Source: Cellulomonas shaoxiangyii (GTDB lineage Bacteria > Actinomycetota > Actinomycetes > Actinomycetales > Cellulomonadaceae). Taken from it: a stretch of 64,000 nt of DNA. A program made the position numbers and the translations under genes. Below, piece by piece: positions 25,602-34,847 of the stretch. Numbering within the stretch: the stretch's first letter is position 1; each line of letters begins with the position of its first letter. The stretch is from NCBI RefSeq assembly GCF_004798685.1, contig NZ_CP039291.1, forward strand, positions 2,728,001 to 2,792,000. Direction: 5' to 3'. The notes below the pieces were generated by a model. The model did not search any database and was not told the DNA's origin. It worked only from the letters and a program-made list of their open reading frames with translations.

Positions 25602-26006
25602 TCATCCGTTCGGACGAGCGCCGCCCGCGGCGCGGGCGCCGGCCACGAGGGTCCCCGCGACGCCGGCCACCCCGAGGAGGGCGAGCGACCAGGCGCCGAG
25701 GGCGAGCGCCGTCGGTGCGGACGCCACGACGACCTCCTCCCGGCTGCCGCCGACGTCCCAGGTGCAGACGCCCCGCGGGGGCAGCACCGTGTAGTGCACG
25801 CGAACGGACGCGTCGTCCTCGTACGCGACGAGGCACGGCTCGTCGCCCGCGACGGACGCGCGCATGGTGGTGACCCCGATGCCCGCGTACACGACGCCGA
25901 GCGTGACGAGGCCGACGAGGGCCAGCCCCGACGTGAGCAGGAGCGCGAGCGCCCGGCGGCGGCTGGGCGCGCGGCGCCGGCGCGGCGCGACCGCCGGGCC
26001 GCTCAC
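25602..26006 (-). CDS. Small membrane protein of unknown function
   Basis: 134 residues from GTG 26006, overlapping the MetE-like gene stop as GTGA. An Arg-rich N-terminus, TM about 19-42, an outside loop of about 55 residues with two Cys (EPCLVAY and RGVCTWD) that could form a disulfide, then TM about 97-120. Last gene of the desulfurase-mnmA operon. No family recognised. Confidence 0.7.
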   Translation of the reverse strand: MSGPAVAPRRRRAPSRRRALALLLTSGLALVGLVTLGVVYAGIGVTTMRASVAGDEPCLVAYEDDASVRVHYTVLPPRGVCTWDVGGSREEVVVASAPTALALGAWSLALLGVAGVAGTLVAGARAAGGARPNG

Positions 26007-27022
26007 GCGTCGCCCCGCTCGGCCACGACGCCGGCGGCCCGCACGAGTCCCGCGAGCGCGCCGCGGGCGTCGTCGGGCGTGGCACCGGCGTCGGGCGGAG
26101 CCGCGACGAGGACCAGGTCGCGCAGGCCGGCCGCGGGGAGGCCCACCGTGCGCCACGGCCGGGTCACGGCGTCGGCCTGGCCGACGACGTCCGGCCCCGC
26201 GCACTGCGACGTCGCCTGCGGCGGCGGCTCCGGCCAGAACGTGCGGCCGTCCTCGACGAGGCCGGCGACCTCCTCCCACCCCCGCTCGCCCAGGCCGGCG
26301 ACCGCGAGCGCGGCGCCGTCGGCGGACGAGGCGCGCACGGCCGGCAGCGCGGCCCACGCCGTGCCACCGTGCACGACCAGCGCCTCGGCCCCGGCCGCGC
26401 GGGCGGCGTCGGCGACCGCGCCGAGCCCCTCGGCCGCGGTCGGCCCGGGCACGCGGCGCAGCCGGTCCCGCCCGGAGAAGCTGGGGACGACGCCGGCCAG
26501 GACCGCGGCGAGCATCGGCTCGTGCAGCAGCACGCGCACCGTCGCGCCCGGGACGGTGCGGCGCACGTCGGCGAGCCGGGCCGCGAGCCCCGCCGCGAGC
26601 GAGGCCACGACGTCGCGCAGCGCGCCGGGGTCGGACAGGACGCGGTCGCCGCGGGCGAGGTACACCTCGGCGGCGAGCGTGTGGGGCCCGAGCACGGGCA
26701 GCACGAGCGGGCCGGCGTACCCGTGCGCCGCGACCGCGAGCGCGTCGAGGTCCTCCCGGGCGCCTGCGCGGGCCCGGGTGAGGTCCCCACCGGGCCGGTC
26801 GGTGAGCTTCCAGCCGTGCGGCCCGAGCTCGGCGGGCAGGTCCTCGAGCAGCGCGAGGGCGGCGCCCGCACGGTCGCCCCACGGTCCGCGTGCCGGCAGC
26901 AGGGGCGCGAACGGCAGGCCGTCGACCTCGGACGGCGTGGACGTGAGGTCCCCGACGACGGTCGTCGCGGCCTCGAGCGCGTCGGTGCCCGGCCAGGTGC
27001 CGGAGCCGGTGACGGCGGTCAT
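26003..27022 (-). CDS. MetE-like (cobalamin-independent methionine synthase family) protein
   Basis: 339 residues from ATG 27022 (ATGA overlap with mnmA stop). It aligns by eye with the C-terminal barrel of Met[14 protein letters not shown] at the start, [11 protein letters not shown], and [11 protein letters not shown] where MetE has DEPAL. The zinc ligand motif HxC is not seen ([11 protein letters not shown] at the likely place), so true methionine synthase activity is doubtful. Length is about that of the one-domain archaeal-type MetE. Placement after mnmA is common in Actinobacteria and usually annotated methionine synthase; the real role may differ. Confidence 0.7.
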   Translation of the reverse strand: MTAVTGSGTWPGTDALEAATTVVGDLTSTPSEVDGLPFAPLLPARGPWGDRAGAALALLEDLPAELGPHGWKLTDRPGGDLTRARAGAREDLDALAVAAHGYAGPLVLPVLGPHTLAAEVYLARGDRVLSDPGALRDVVASLAAGLAARLADVRRTVPGATVRVLLHEPMLAAVLAGVVPSFSGRDRLRRVPGPTAAEGLGAVADAARAAGAEALVVHGGTAWAALPAVRASSADGAALAVAGLGERGWEEVAGLVEDGRTFWPEPPPQATSQCAGPDVVGQADAVTRPWRTVGLPAAGLRDLVLVAAPPDAGATPDDARGALAGLVRAAGVVAERGDA

Positions 27023-28158
27023 GCGGTCACCCGCGCACCGTCGACCGCGCGGGGCCCCGCGGGCGCCACCGTCGCGCGCACGGTGCCCTGGCCGACCACC
27101 CGCGTGCCGTCGTAGAGGACCAGCGACTGGCCGGCGGCGACGCCGCGCAGGCCCGCCCCCGTGCCGTCCCCGGCCACGTCGACCGTCACGGTCCCGTCGT
27201 CGGCCGCCAGCACGCGCGCGCCCACCGGCGCGCCGTGCGCACGCACCTGCACCGTGCAGGACGTGCCGGGCGGTGGCACGGGCCCGTACCAGACGGCCTC
27301 GTCCGCCTGGACGTGCGCGACGGCCAGCCGCTCGGCCGGCCCGACCACGACGCGCCGCTGCACGGGCTCCACCGCCAGCACGTACCGCGGACGCCCGTCC
27401 GGCGCCGGGCGCCCGAGGGCCAGACCCCGCCGCTGCCCGACGGTGTACGCGTACGCGCCGTCGTGCGCCCCGACGACCGCGCCCGTCTCGTCGACCACGT
27501 CCCCCGGCTGCGGTCCGAGGCGGTCCCGCAGGAAGCCCTGGGTGTCCCCGTCCGCGACGAAGCAGATGTCGTAGGAGTCGGGCTTCGCGGACACCGACAG
27601 CCCGCGGGCGGCCGCCTCGGCGCGCACCTGCGCCTTCGACGCCGCGTCCCCGAGCGGGAACAGCGAGCGCGCGAGCCGGTCGGGTCCCATGACGGCGAGC
27701 ACGTAGGACTGGTCCTTGGCGACGTCGGCGGCGCGGTGCAGCTCGCGCCGGCCGTCCGGGTGCGTCACGACGCGCGCGTAGTGCCCGGTGCACACCGCGT
27801 CGAAACCGAGCGCGAGGGCCTTGTCCAGCAGCGCGGCGAACTTCACGTGCTCGTTGCAGCGCACGCAGGGGTTGGGCGTGCGGCCCGCGGCGTACTCGGC
27901 GAGGAAGTCCGCGACGACCGTCCGCTCGAACCGCTCCGACATGTCCCACACGTAGTAGGGGATGCCCAGCACGTCGGCCGCGCGCCGCGCGTCACCGGCG
28001 TCCTCGATCGAGCAGCACCCGCGCGACCCGGTGCGCTCCTGCGCGGGCGTGCGCGACAGCGCCATGTGCACGCCGACGACGTCGTGCCCCGCGTCCACGG
28101 CCCGCGCCGCGGCGACGGCCGAGTCCACGCCCCCGGACAGGGCGGCGAGCACGCGCAT
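27019..28158 (-). CDS. mnmA: tRNA 2-thiouridine(34) synthase MnmA
   Basis: 379 residues from ATG 28158, overlapping the desulfurase stop (TGATG). PP-loop [12 protein letters not shown] at residues 5-16; catalytic Cys in [12 protein letters not shown] (about 100-111) and the partner Cys in DICFVADGD (about 190-198). A C-terminal beta-barrel follows. MnmA adds sulfur to U34 of Lys, Glu and Gln tRNAs using ATP and sulfur from a cysteine desulfurase, and the desulfurase gene is directly upstream. Full length for the family. Confidence 0.97.
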   Translation of the reverse strand: MRVLAALSGGVDSAVAAARAVDAGHDVVGVHMALSRTPAQERTGSRGCCSIEDAGDARRAADVLGIPYYVWDMSERFERTVVADFLAEYAAGRTPNPCVRCNEHVKFAALLDKALALGFDAVCTGHYARVVTHPDGRRELHRAADVAKDQSYVLAVMGPDRLARSLFPLGDAASKAQVRAEAAARGLSVSAKPDSYDICFVADGDTQGFLRDRLGPQPGDVVDETGAVVGAHDGAYAYTVGQRRGLALGRPAPDGRPRYVLAVEPVQRRVVVGPAERLAVAHVQADEAVWYGPVPPPGTSCTVQVRAHGAPVGARVLAADDGTVTVDVAGDGTGAGLRGVAAGQSLVLYDGTRVVGQGTVRATVAPAGPRAVDGARVTA

Positions 28159-29366
28159 CAGACCCCCACCCCCGCGGACGCGAGGCCGGCCGCCCGGGCG
28201 CGCTCGACCGCGCCGGGCAGCACGTCGAGCACCGCGTCGACGTCCGCGGCGGTCGACGTGCGCCCCAGGCTGAACCGCAGCGCACCGCGCGCGTCGTCCT
28301 CGCCGACACCCATCGCGAGCAGCACGTGCGAGGGGCGCGGCACGCCGGCCTGGCACGCCGAGCCGGTCGACGCCTCGACGCCCGCGGCGTCCAGCAGGTA
28401 GAGCAGCGAGTCGCCCTCGCAGCCGCTGAACGTCAGGTGCGCGTTGGCGGGCAGCCGGCGGGCGGTGTCCGCCGGGCCGCGCAGCACGGCGTCCGGCACC
28501 GCGTCGAGGACCCGGCGCACGAGGTCGTCCCGCAGCCCGCCCACCCGGGCCGCGTGCTCCGCGCGGTCCGCCACCGCCGCCTCCACCGCGACCGCGAACG
28601 ACGCGAGCAGCGGCGCGTCGAGCGTCCCCGAGCGCACCCCGCGCTCCTGCCCGCCGCCGTGCAGCACGGGCGTCAGGTCGAGCCCCCGGCGCACGAGCAG
28701 CGCCCCCGTCGACCCGGGGCCGCCGACCTTGTGCGCGCTCACCGTGAGGGCGTCGACGCCCGACGCGGCGAGGTCCACCGGCACCTGCCCGACCGCCTGC
28801 ACCGCGTCGACGTGCACGGGCACGCCGTGCCGGTGCGCGAGCGCGACGACCTCCGCGACCGGCTGCAGGGCGCCGACCTCGTTGTTCGCCCACATCATCG
28901 AGACGAGCGCCGCCTGGTCGGGGTGCCGCTCGAGCTCCTCGCGCAGCGCCTCGACCTCGACGACCCCGTCGCCGTCCACCGGCAGCAGCACCAGCTCGGC
29001 ACCGGCGTGCGCGGCCATCCAGAACGCGGGGTCGAGGACGGCGTGGTGCTCGACCGCGGACACCAGCAGGCGCCGCCGCGCGGGGTCGGCCGTCCGCCGG
29101 GCCCAGAACAGGCCCTTGACCGCGAGGTTGTCCGCCTCGGTGCCGCCCGCCGTCCAGACGACCTCGCTCGGCCGTGCGCCCAGCGCGGCGGCGAGCCGCT
29201 CGCGCGCCTCCTCGACGGTGCGCCGGGCGGCGCGGCCCGCCGTGTGCAGGGACGACGGGTTGCCGACGTGCGCCAGAGCGGCCGTGAGCGCGTCGACGGC
29301 CGCGGGCAGCATCGGTGTGGTGGACGCGTGGTCCAGGTAGGCCGCGCGCGGGCGGGGAGCGCTCAC
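28158..29366 (-). CDS. Cysteine desulfurase
   Basis: 402 residues from GTG 29366. PLP Lys in [14 protein letters not shown]; substrate-binding [10 protein letters not shown]; active Cys in [17 protein letters not shown] on the mobile loop. IscS/NifS class, group I by the loop. It takes sulfur from L-cysteine, here most likely to MnmA given the TGATG coupling, and possibly also to Fe-S assembly. First gene of the four-gene operon running to 25602. Confidence 0.95.
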   Translation of the reverse strand: MSAPRPRAAYLDHASTTPMLPAAVDALTAALAHVGNPSSLHTAGRAARRTVEEARERLAAALGARPSEVVWTAGGTEADNLAVKGLFWARRTADPARRRLLVSAVEHHAVLDPAFWMAAHAGAELVLLPVDGDGVVEVEALREELERHPDQAALVSMMWANNEVGALQPVAEVVALAHRHGVPVHVDAVQAVGQVPVDLAASGVDALTVSAHKVGGPGSTGALLVRRGLDLTPVLHGGGQERGVRSGTLDAPLLASFAVAVEAAVADRAEHAARVGGLRDDLVRRVLDAVPDAVLRGPADTARRLPANAHLTFSGCEGDSLLYLLDAAGVEASTGSACQAGVPRPSHVLLAMGVGEDDARGALRFSLGRTSTAADVDAVLDVLPGAVERARAAGLASAGVGV

Positions 29367-29526
29367 GCGGCCAGTCTACGAACGCCGCCGCGTCCCGCCG
29401 CCCGCGCGACGTCCGCGACCGCCGCGCGCACCCACCGACGCGGACGTCGTGCGAAGGACGTGCGCAGAGCCCGTGGCCCCGGACGTTCACCCGGACCCCG
29501 CGGCTCGTTGCTGACAAGATGTGCGG

Positions 29527-30516
29527 GTGAGTGCCGACGATGTCATCGCGCTACCGCTCGCCTTCGGCGGCCAGCGGCTCGACTGGCGCGACCTCCCGCG
29601 CCACGTGCGGGAGCGCATCCAGGTGCTCGCCGGCGCGCGCGTGACGGCGGAGTCGACCCTCACGAGCGGCTTCTCCCCGGGTTTCGTGGCCGTGCTCGAG
29701 CTCACCGACGGCCGGGCCGTCTTCGTCAAGGCCGTCTCGCCGGACCAGAACCCCCAGTCGCCCGACCTCGCGCGCGCCGAGATCCGCGCCGCCCGCGCCC
29801 TGCCGCCCGAGGTGCCGGCGCCGCGGCTGCGCTGGTGGGATGACGACGGCGAGTGGGTGATCCTCGGCTTCGACGCCGTGCACGGCCGCCAGCCCGAGCT
29901 GCCGTGGCGCACCGACGACCTGCAGCTCGTGCTCGCGGCGGTGGACGCGCTCGCGGACGCCGAGCCGCTGCCGGGCCACGACCTGCCGCGCACCGACGAC
30001 CGGCTCGCGGACGACTTCACCGGCTGGCGCTCGCTGCACCGCCTGGCGCCGCAGGACCGCGCCGAGGTCGTCGCGGGCGTCGGCGAGCCGGGCCGCTGGG
30101 CGCTCGAGCACCTCGACGACCTCGTGCGGTTCGAGCAGGACGCGCTGCGCGTGTGCGCCGGCGACAGCCTCGTGCACGGCGACCTGCGCGCGGACAACGT
30201 CATGGTCGAGGACGGGCACAGCCGCGTGTGGCTGATCGACTGGCCGCACGCCTCGGTCGGCGCGCCGTGGCTGGACCTGGCGTTCATGCTGCCGAGCGTC
30301 TCGCTGCAGGGCGGCGGCGACCCGGCGCGGATCTTCGCGGGACGGCCCGTCTCGGACGGCGTCCCCCGAGAGGACCTGCGGGCGGGCCTGACCGGGCTGG
30401 CCGGCTACTTCGCGTGGGCGTCGGGCCAGCCGGCGCCCCCGGGGATCCCGAACCTGCGCGCGTTCCAGGCGGCGCAGGCGGCCGCGACCCTGCGCTGGCT
30501 GCGCGACCTCACCTGA
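29527..30516 (+). CDS. Aminoglycoside-phosphotransferase-fold protein
   Basis: 329 residues from GTG 29527. An in-frame GTG at 29521 is also possible, but a CAAGAT box at 29515-29520 ends 6 bases before 29527, which suits a leaderless start. Kinase-like motifs: VFVKAVS (Lys), [13 protein letters not shown] (catalytic loop), LIDWPHAS (metal site). The substrate is unknown; such proteins phosphorylate small molecules and few are true resistance enzymes. It stands alone, divergent from the desulfurase operon. Confidence 0.8.
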   Translation: MSADDVIALPLAFGGQRLDWRDLPRHVRERIQVLAGARVTAESTLTSGFSPGFVAVLELTDGRAVFVKAVSPDQNPQSPDLARAEIRAARALPPEVPAPRLRWWDDDGEWVILGFDAVHGRQPELPWRTDDLQLVLAAVDALADAEPLPGHDLPRTDDRLADDFTGWRSLHRLAPQDRAEVVAGVGEPGRWALEHLDDLVRFEQDALRVCAGDSLVHGDLRADNVMVEDGHSRVWLIDWPHASVGAPWLDLAFMLPSVSLQGGGDPARIFAGRPVSDGVPREDLRAGLTGLAGYFAWASGQPAPPGIPNLRAFQAAQAAATLRWLRDLT

Positions 30517-30552
30517 TCCGACCCGCCGGGCTCCGCCCCGCGGCGGCCGGGC

Positions 30553-31533
30553 TCAGGCCTGCAGCCGGCGCAGCTCCGCGGCGGCCTGCGGCAGCACCGT
30601 GAACAGGTCCCCCACGACGCCGAAGTCGGCGATCTCGAAGATCGGTGCGTCCGGGTCGGAGTTGACCGCGACGATCGTGCCCGACGCCTGCATGCCGCCC
30701 CGGTGGTGCACGGCGCCGGAGACGCCCGCCCCGATGTAGAGGCGCGGCGAGATGGTGACGCCCGTCTGGCCGATCTGCGCGTCGTGCCCGATCCAGCCCT
30801 CGTCGGTGGCCACGCGCGTCGCCCCGACCGCTCCGCCGAGCACGTCGGCGAGCTCCTCCACGGGCGCGAAGTCGCCCTCGGTGCCGCGGCCGCCCACGAC
30901 GACGACGTGCGCCGAGCCGAGGTCCGGGCGGCCGGAGTCGGCGCGCTCGGTCCGCTCGACGAGGCGCACGCGGCGCGCCGCGTCCGACACCGGCACCACG
31001 TGCTCGACGACCGCGGGCAGGGTCGGCGTCGCGACGTCCTCGGCGGTGACCGAGTTCGCCTTGACCGTCACCAGGGCGACCGGCGTGGTCACGGCGCAGC
31101 GGGTCGTCCACGAGCCGGCCAGCACGGTCTTGCGGGTCACGACGCGGCCGTCCTCCACCGCCACGCCGTCCGCGTCGGTGACGACCCCGGCACCCGTACG
31201 GACCGCGACGCGCGCCACGGCCTCCTTGTTCTCGAACGAGGACACCGCGAGCAGCAGCCGCGCACCGGTCGCGGACAGGACCGCGACCAGCCCGTCGGCG
31301 AGCACCGCCGACAGGTGCAGGTCCGCGTCGGCGACGAGCCGGTGCACCGTGCTCACCCCCTGCGCGGCGAGCACGGGCAGCGCGGCCGTCGGCTCCTGCG
31401 CGCCGGCCCACACGCCCTCCACCGGGGCCTCCCCGGCGAGCGTGCGGGCGAGCGTCAGCAGCTCCCGGACCGGCGGGCGCAGCGTGCCGTCGGCGGCGTG
31501 GTCGAGCAGGACGAGCACGGGGGTGGCGGTCAC
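30553..31533 (-). CDS. etfA: Electron transfer flavoprotein alpha subunit
   Basis: 326 residues from GTG 31533, with GAGGA seven bases upstream. The C-terminal FAD domain has GGRGTEGDF, then SPRLYIGAGVSGAVHHRGG and NSDPDAPIFEIADFGVVGD, the family signature. EtfAB passes electrons from acyl-CoA and other dehydrogenases to the quinone pool. It follows etfB after 118 bases of short GC repeats. Confidence 0.97.
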   Translation of the reverse strand: MTATPVLVLLDHAADGTLRPPVRELLTLARTLAGEAPVEGVWAGAQEPTAALPVLAAQGVSTVHRLVADADLHLSAVLADGLVAVLSATGARLLLAVSSFENKEAVARVAVRTGAGVVTDADGVAVEDGRVVTRKTVLAGSWTTRCAVTTPVALVTVKANSVTAEDVATPTLPAVVEHVVPVSDAARRVRLVERTERADSGRPDLGSAHVVVVGGRGTEGDFAPVEELADVLGGAVGATRVATDEGWIGHDAQIGQTGVTISPRLYIGAGVSGAVHHRGGMQASGTIVAVNSDPDAPIFEIADFGVVGDLFTVLPQAAAELRRLQA

Positions 31534-31550
31534 GTCGGTGTCCTCGGGGT

Positions 31551-31602
31551 CTGTGCGGCGGCGGCTGTGCGGCGGTGACTGTGCGGCGGTGACGGTGCGG
31601 CG
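31551..31602. repeat. short direct repeats in the etfB-etfA gap
   Basis: Units of about GTGCGGCGG(TGAC) recur four times (tgtgcggcggcggc, tgtgcggcggtgac, tgtgcggcggtgac, ggtgcggcgggtg). Two are identical over 14 bases. Probably slippage-prone; no regulatory role can be shown. Confidence 0.6.
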
Positions 31603-31651
31603 GGTGTCGTGCAGCGGGTGGCTGTCGGGCGGGCGGCGGGCGGGCGCCCGG

Positions 31652-32446
31652 TCAGACCAGCCGGCGGTCGACGAGCCAGGCGGCGAGGCGCGTGCCGGCG
31701 TCGCCCGTGTCGGTCAGCAGCACCCGGTCCTCGCGCGGCGGGCGCGGTGCGGCCTCGAGGACCTGCGTGCGGGCGCCGGCGGCACCCACGGTCGCGGGGT
31801 CCACACCGAGGTCGGCGAGCGAGAGCGTCGTGACGGGCTTCTTGCGGGCGGCCATGATGCCCTTGAAGTTGGGGTACCGCGGCTCGTTGCTCTGGTCCGT
31901 GACCGAGACGAGCGCGGGCAGCGACGCGGTGAGCACCTCGGACGCGTGGTCGAGGTTGCGCGTGACGGTCACGGTGCCGGCGTCGGGGTCGACCGTCAGC
32001 TCCGCGGCGAGCGGGAGCGCGGGGAGACCGAGGTCCTCCGCGAGCGCGGTCGGGAGCAGCGACGTCAGCCCGTCGAGGCCGGCCATGCCGGTGAGCACGA
32101 GGTCCACGGGCGACGCCGCGGACAGGTGGCGCACGGCGGCGGCGAGGATCGCAGCGGTGCCCAGGGCGTCCGACCCGGCGGCCGCGTCGTCGAGCACGTG
32201 CACGGCCTCGTCGGCGCCCATCTGGAGCCCCTTGCGGACCGCGTCGACCGCGTCCTCGGGGCCGAGCGTCAGCACGACGACCTCGCCGCCGTGCTCCTCG
32301 ACGAGGGCCAGCGCCGCCTCGACCGCGTTCTCGTCGAGCTCGTTCAGCGTGCCGTCGCCCCCGTCCCGCACGACGTACCCGTCGGGGCCGAGCTGCCGGT
32401 CCGACTGGATGTCCGGGACGAACTTCACGCACACGACGATCCTCAC
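31652..32446 (-). CDS. etfB: Electron transfer flavoprotein beta subunit
   Basis: 264 residues from GTG 32446 (MRIVVCVKFVPD, the classic EtfB start). It has NELDENAVEAAL, LVLTGMAGLDG and SNEPRYPNFKGIMAARKK, the AMP/EtfA-contact region. TAACGT on the minus strand (32459-32454) lies 7 bases before the GTG and no Shine-Dalgarno is present, so the mRNA is probably leaderless. Operon with etfA. Confidence 0.97.
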   Translation of the reverse strand: MRIVVCVKFVPDIQSDRQLGPDGYVVRDGGDGTLNELDENAVEAALALVEEHGGEVVVLTLGPEDAVDAVRKGLQMGADEAVHVLDDAAAGSDALGTAAILAAAVRHLSAASPVDLVLTGMAGLDGLTSLLPTALAEDLGLPALPLAAELTVDPDAGTVTVTRNLDHASEVLTASLPALVSVTDQSNEPRYPNFKGIMAARKKPVTTLSLADLGVDPATVGAAGARTQVLEAAPRPPREDRVLLTDTGDAGTRLAAWLVDRRLV

Positions 32447-32453
32447 GCGCCGA

Positions 32454-32459
32454 ACGTTA
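32454..32459 (-). promoter_or_regulatory. -10 box of a leaderless promoter for etfB
   Basis: TAACGT read on the minus strand, 7 bases before the GTG at 32446. No clear -35. Confidence 0.5.
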
Positions 32460-32600
32460 CCGCTGACCCCGGCCGCAGGAGCCGGTGACCGGTCCGTGGG
32501 CAGGCCGTGGGCGGGTGGCGCGGGCCCGTCCGGGCGGTGGCGCCGTCCACCCGACGCTGCGGCGCCGCCCCCCGGACGTCCGTCCTGGCACGATGGACGC

Positions 32601-34832
32601 GTGAGCGCTCCCCCGACCCCCCGAGCGGCGTCGCGGCCGTACCGGCCGGGCGTCCACGTCACCGACCACGGCGTCGACGTGGCCGTGCTCGCCCCGCACG
32701 CCACCGCCGTGGAGCTGTGCCTGCTCGACGGGCCGCGGGACGCCCCCACCGAGCGCCGGGTCCCCCTCGGCGGTCCCCACCTCGGCATGTGGTGGGCGTC
32801 CGTGCCGGACGTACGGCCGGGGCAGCGGTACGGGTTCCGCGCGCACGGCCCGTGGGAGCCGGCGCACGGCCTGCGCTACAACCCGGCGAAGCTGCTCGTC
32901 GACCCGTACGCCCGCGGGCTCGTGGGCGACCTCGGGTACGGCCCGGAGACGTACGGGCACGTCGTCGGCGACGACCTCGCGGGCGACCCGTACGGCGCGG
33001 CCGACGGCCGCGACTCGGCGGCGCACGTGCCGCACGGCGTGGTCGTCGACACGCGCGCGCTGCCGGGGCCCGACCCGGCCGCGAACCGGCCGTGGACGCC
33101 GTGGGACCGCACGGTCGTCTACGAGGCCCACGTCAAGGGCCTCACCCACCTGCACCCCGACGTGCCGCCCGAGCTGCGCGGCACGTACGCGGCGCTCGCC
33201 CACCCCGCGGTGCTGGCCCACCTCCTGGGGCTCGGCGTCACGGCGGTCGAGCTGCTGCCCGTGCACGCGTTCGCGTCGGAGCCCCACCTCGTGGCCAGGG
33301 GCCTGACCAACTACTGGGGCTACAGCACGCTGGGGTTCTTCGCGCCGCACGCCGCCTACGCGACCGCGGCGGCCCGCGCGGGCGGACCGGCGGCCGTGCT
33401 CGACGAGGTCCGCCGCACGGTCCACGCCCTGCACGAGGCGGGCCTCGAGGTGCTCCTCGACGTCGTCTACAACCACACCTGCGAGGGCGGGCTGCCCGGT
33501 CAGCACGTGGCGTGGCGGGGCCTGGACAACGCCTACTACTACCGCCACCTCGGCGGCGTGCCCGCGGCGCTCGACGACGTCACGGGCACGGGCAACTCGC
33601 TCGACTTCGCGCGGACCGGCGTCGTCGCGACCCTGCTGGACTCGCTGCGGTACTGGGCCGGGGTCGTCGGCGTCGACGGGTTCCGGTTCGACCTCGCGGT
33701 GACGCTCGGCCGCAGCCGCGACGGCTACCGCGCCGACCACGCCGCGCTCGTGGCGGCGGCGACCGACCCGGTCCTCGCAGGGCTCAAGCTCGTCGCCGAG
33801 CCCTGGGACGTGGGACCGGGCGGCTGGCGCACGGGTCAGTTCCCGCCGCCGTTCGCGGAGTGGAACGACCGGTTCCGCAACGCCGTGCGGTCCTTCTGGC
33901 TGGCCGACCCCGGTCGGGCCGCGCACGGGCTGCCGGGGCACCGGGTGCGCGACCTCGCGACCCGCCTGTCGGGGTCGGTCGACCTGTTCGGGCACGGCAC
34001 GCCGCCGCTGCTGCGCGGCCCCGGCGCGTCGGTCAACTACGTCACCGCGCACGACGGCTTCACGATGGCGGACCTGGTCGCCTACGACCACAAGCACAAC
34101 TTCGCGAACGGCGAGCAGAACCGCGACGGCTCGGACGACAACCGGTCGTGGAACCACGGCGTCGAGGGGCCCGTCACGTCGGACTCCCCCGCCGCCAGCG
34201 TCGCCCCGCTGCGCCGCCGCTCGATCCGCAACCTCTTCGCGACGCTCGTGCTGGCGGCGGGCACGCCGATGGTCACCGCGGGCGACGAGATGGGCCGCAC
34301 GCAGCAGGGCAACAACAACGCCTACTGCCAGGACAGCGCGATCTCCTGGGTGCGCTGGGACCTGAGCGACTGGCGCGGCAACCAGCTCGCCACCGCCCGG
34401 CACCTGCTGGCGCTGCGGCGCGAGCACCCGGCCCTGCGCTCCGAGCGGTTCTACTCCGGCACCCCCGTGCACGAGGGCGGCCCGCCCGACCTCGCCTGGT
34501 ACGACGCCGAGGGCACCGAGTTCGACCACGCGCGCTGGCACGACGCGTCGATCCGCACGTTCCAGATGGTCCGGGTCGCGCGCGACCCCGACGTCGACCG
34601 GGTCCTGCTGGTCGTCAACGGCGCGCTGGACCCGGTAGAGGTCACGCTCGCGGGCGACCCGGAGCACCCGTGGTGCCTCGCGTGGGACTCCGTGTGGGAG
34701 CACCCCGCGGAGGCGCGCACCGCCGCGATCGGCGGTGCGCTGCACGCCCCGGCCGGCCAGGTGACGGGGCTCGAGCCGCTGAGCATGCGGGTGTACGTGC
34801 TGGCCGCAGCCGCCGGCCGGCACCCCGGCTGA
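32601..34832 (+). CDS. glgX: Glycogen debranching enzyme GlgX
   Basis: 743 residues from GTG 32601. An N-terminal CBM48 domain (about 12-120), then the GH13 barrel: VVYEAHVKGLT, DVVYNHTCEGG, nucleophile Asp in DGFRFDLAVTLGR, Glu in LVAEPWDVGPGGW, YVTAHDGFTMADLVAYDHKH. The isoamylase-type pattern NGEQNRDGSDDNRSWNHGVE is intact. It removes the short branches left by GlgP. CACGAT at 32589-32594 lies 6 bases before the GTG, suggesting a leaderless start. Length is usual for GlgX. Confidence 0.95.
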   Translation: MSAPPTPRAASRPYRPGVHVTDHGVDVAVLAPHATAVELCLLDGPRDAPTERRVPLGGPHLGMWWASVPDVRPGQRYGFRAHGPWEPAHGLRYNPAKLLVDPYARGLVGDLGYGPETYGHVVGDDLAGDPYGAADGRDSAAHVPHGVVVDTRALPGPDPAANRPWTPWDRTVVYEAHVKGLTHLHPDVPPELRGTYAALAHPAVLAHLLGLGVTAVELLPVHAFASEPHLVARGLTNYWGYSTLGFFAPHAAYATAAARAGGPAAVLDEVRRTVHALHEAGLEVLLDVVYNHTCEGGLPGQHVAWRGLDNAYYYRHLGGVPAALDDVTGTGNSLDFARTGVVATLLDSLRYWAGVVGVDGFRFDLAVTLGRSRDGYRADHAALVAAATDPVLAGLKLVAEPWDVGPGGWRTGQFPPPFAEWNDRFRNAVRSFWLADPGRAAHGLPGHRVRDLATRLSGSVDLFGHGTPPLLRGPGASVNYVTAHDGFTMADLVAYDHKHNFANGEQNRDGSDDNRSWNHGVEGPVTSDSPAASVAPLRRRSIRNLFATLVLAAGTPMVTAGDEMGRTQQGNNNAYCQDSAISWVRWDLSDWRGNQLATARHLLALRREHPALRSERFYSGTPVHEGGPPDLAWYDAEGTEFDHARWHDASIRTFQMVRVARDPDVDRVLLVVNGALDPVEVTLAGDPEHPWCLAWDSVWEHPAEARTAAIGGALHAPAGQVTGLEPLSMRVYVLAAAAGRHPG

Positions 34833-34834
34833 CC

Positions 34835-34840
34835 TAGGGT
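34835..34840 (+). promoter_or_regulatory. -10 box of a leaderless promoter for the flavin dehydrogenase
   Basis: TAGGGT ends 7 bases before ATG 34848, which has no Shine-Dalgarno site. Confidence 0.5.
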
Positions 34841-34847
34841 GCCGCCC

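Noticed and set aside
29527..30516. Antibiotic resistance gene (aminoglycoside phosphotransferase)
   Set aside because: Only the kinase fold motifs are shared; no resistance-specific features or mobile context.
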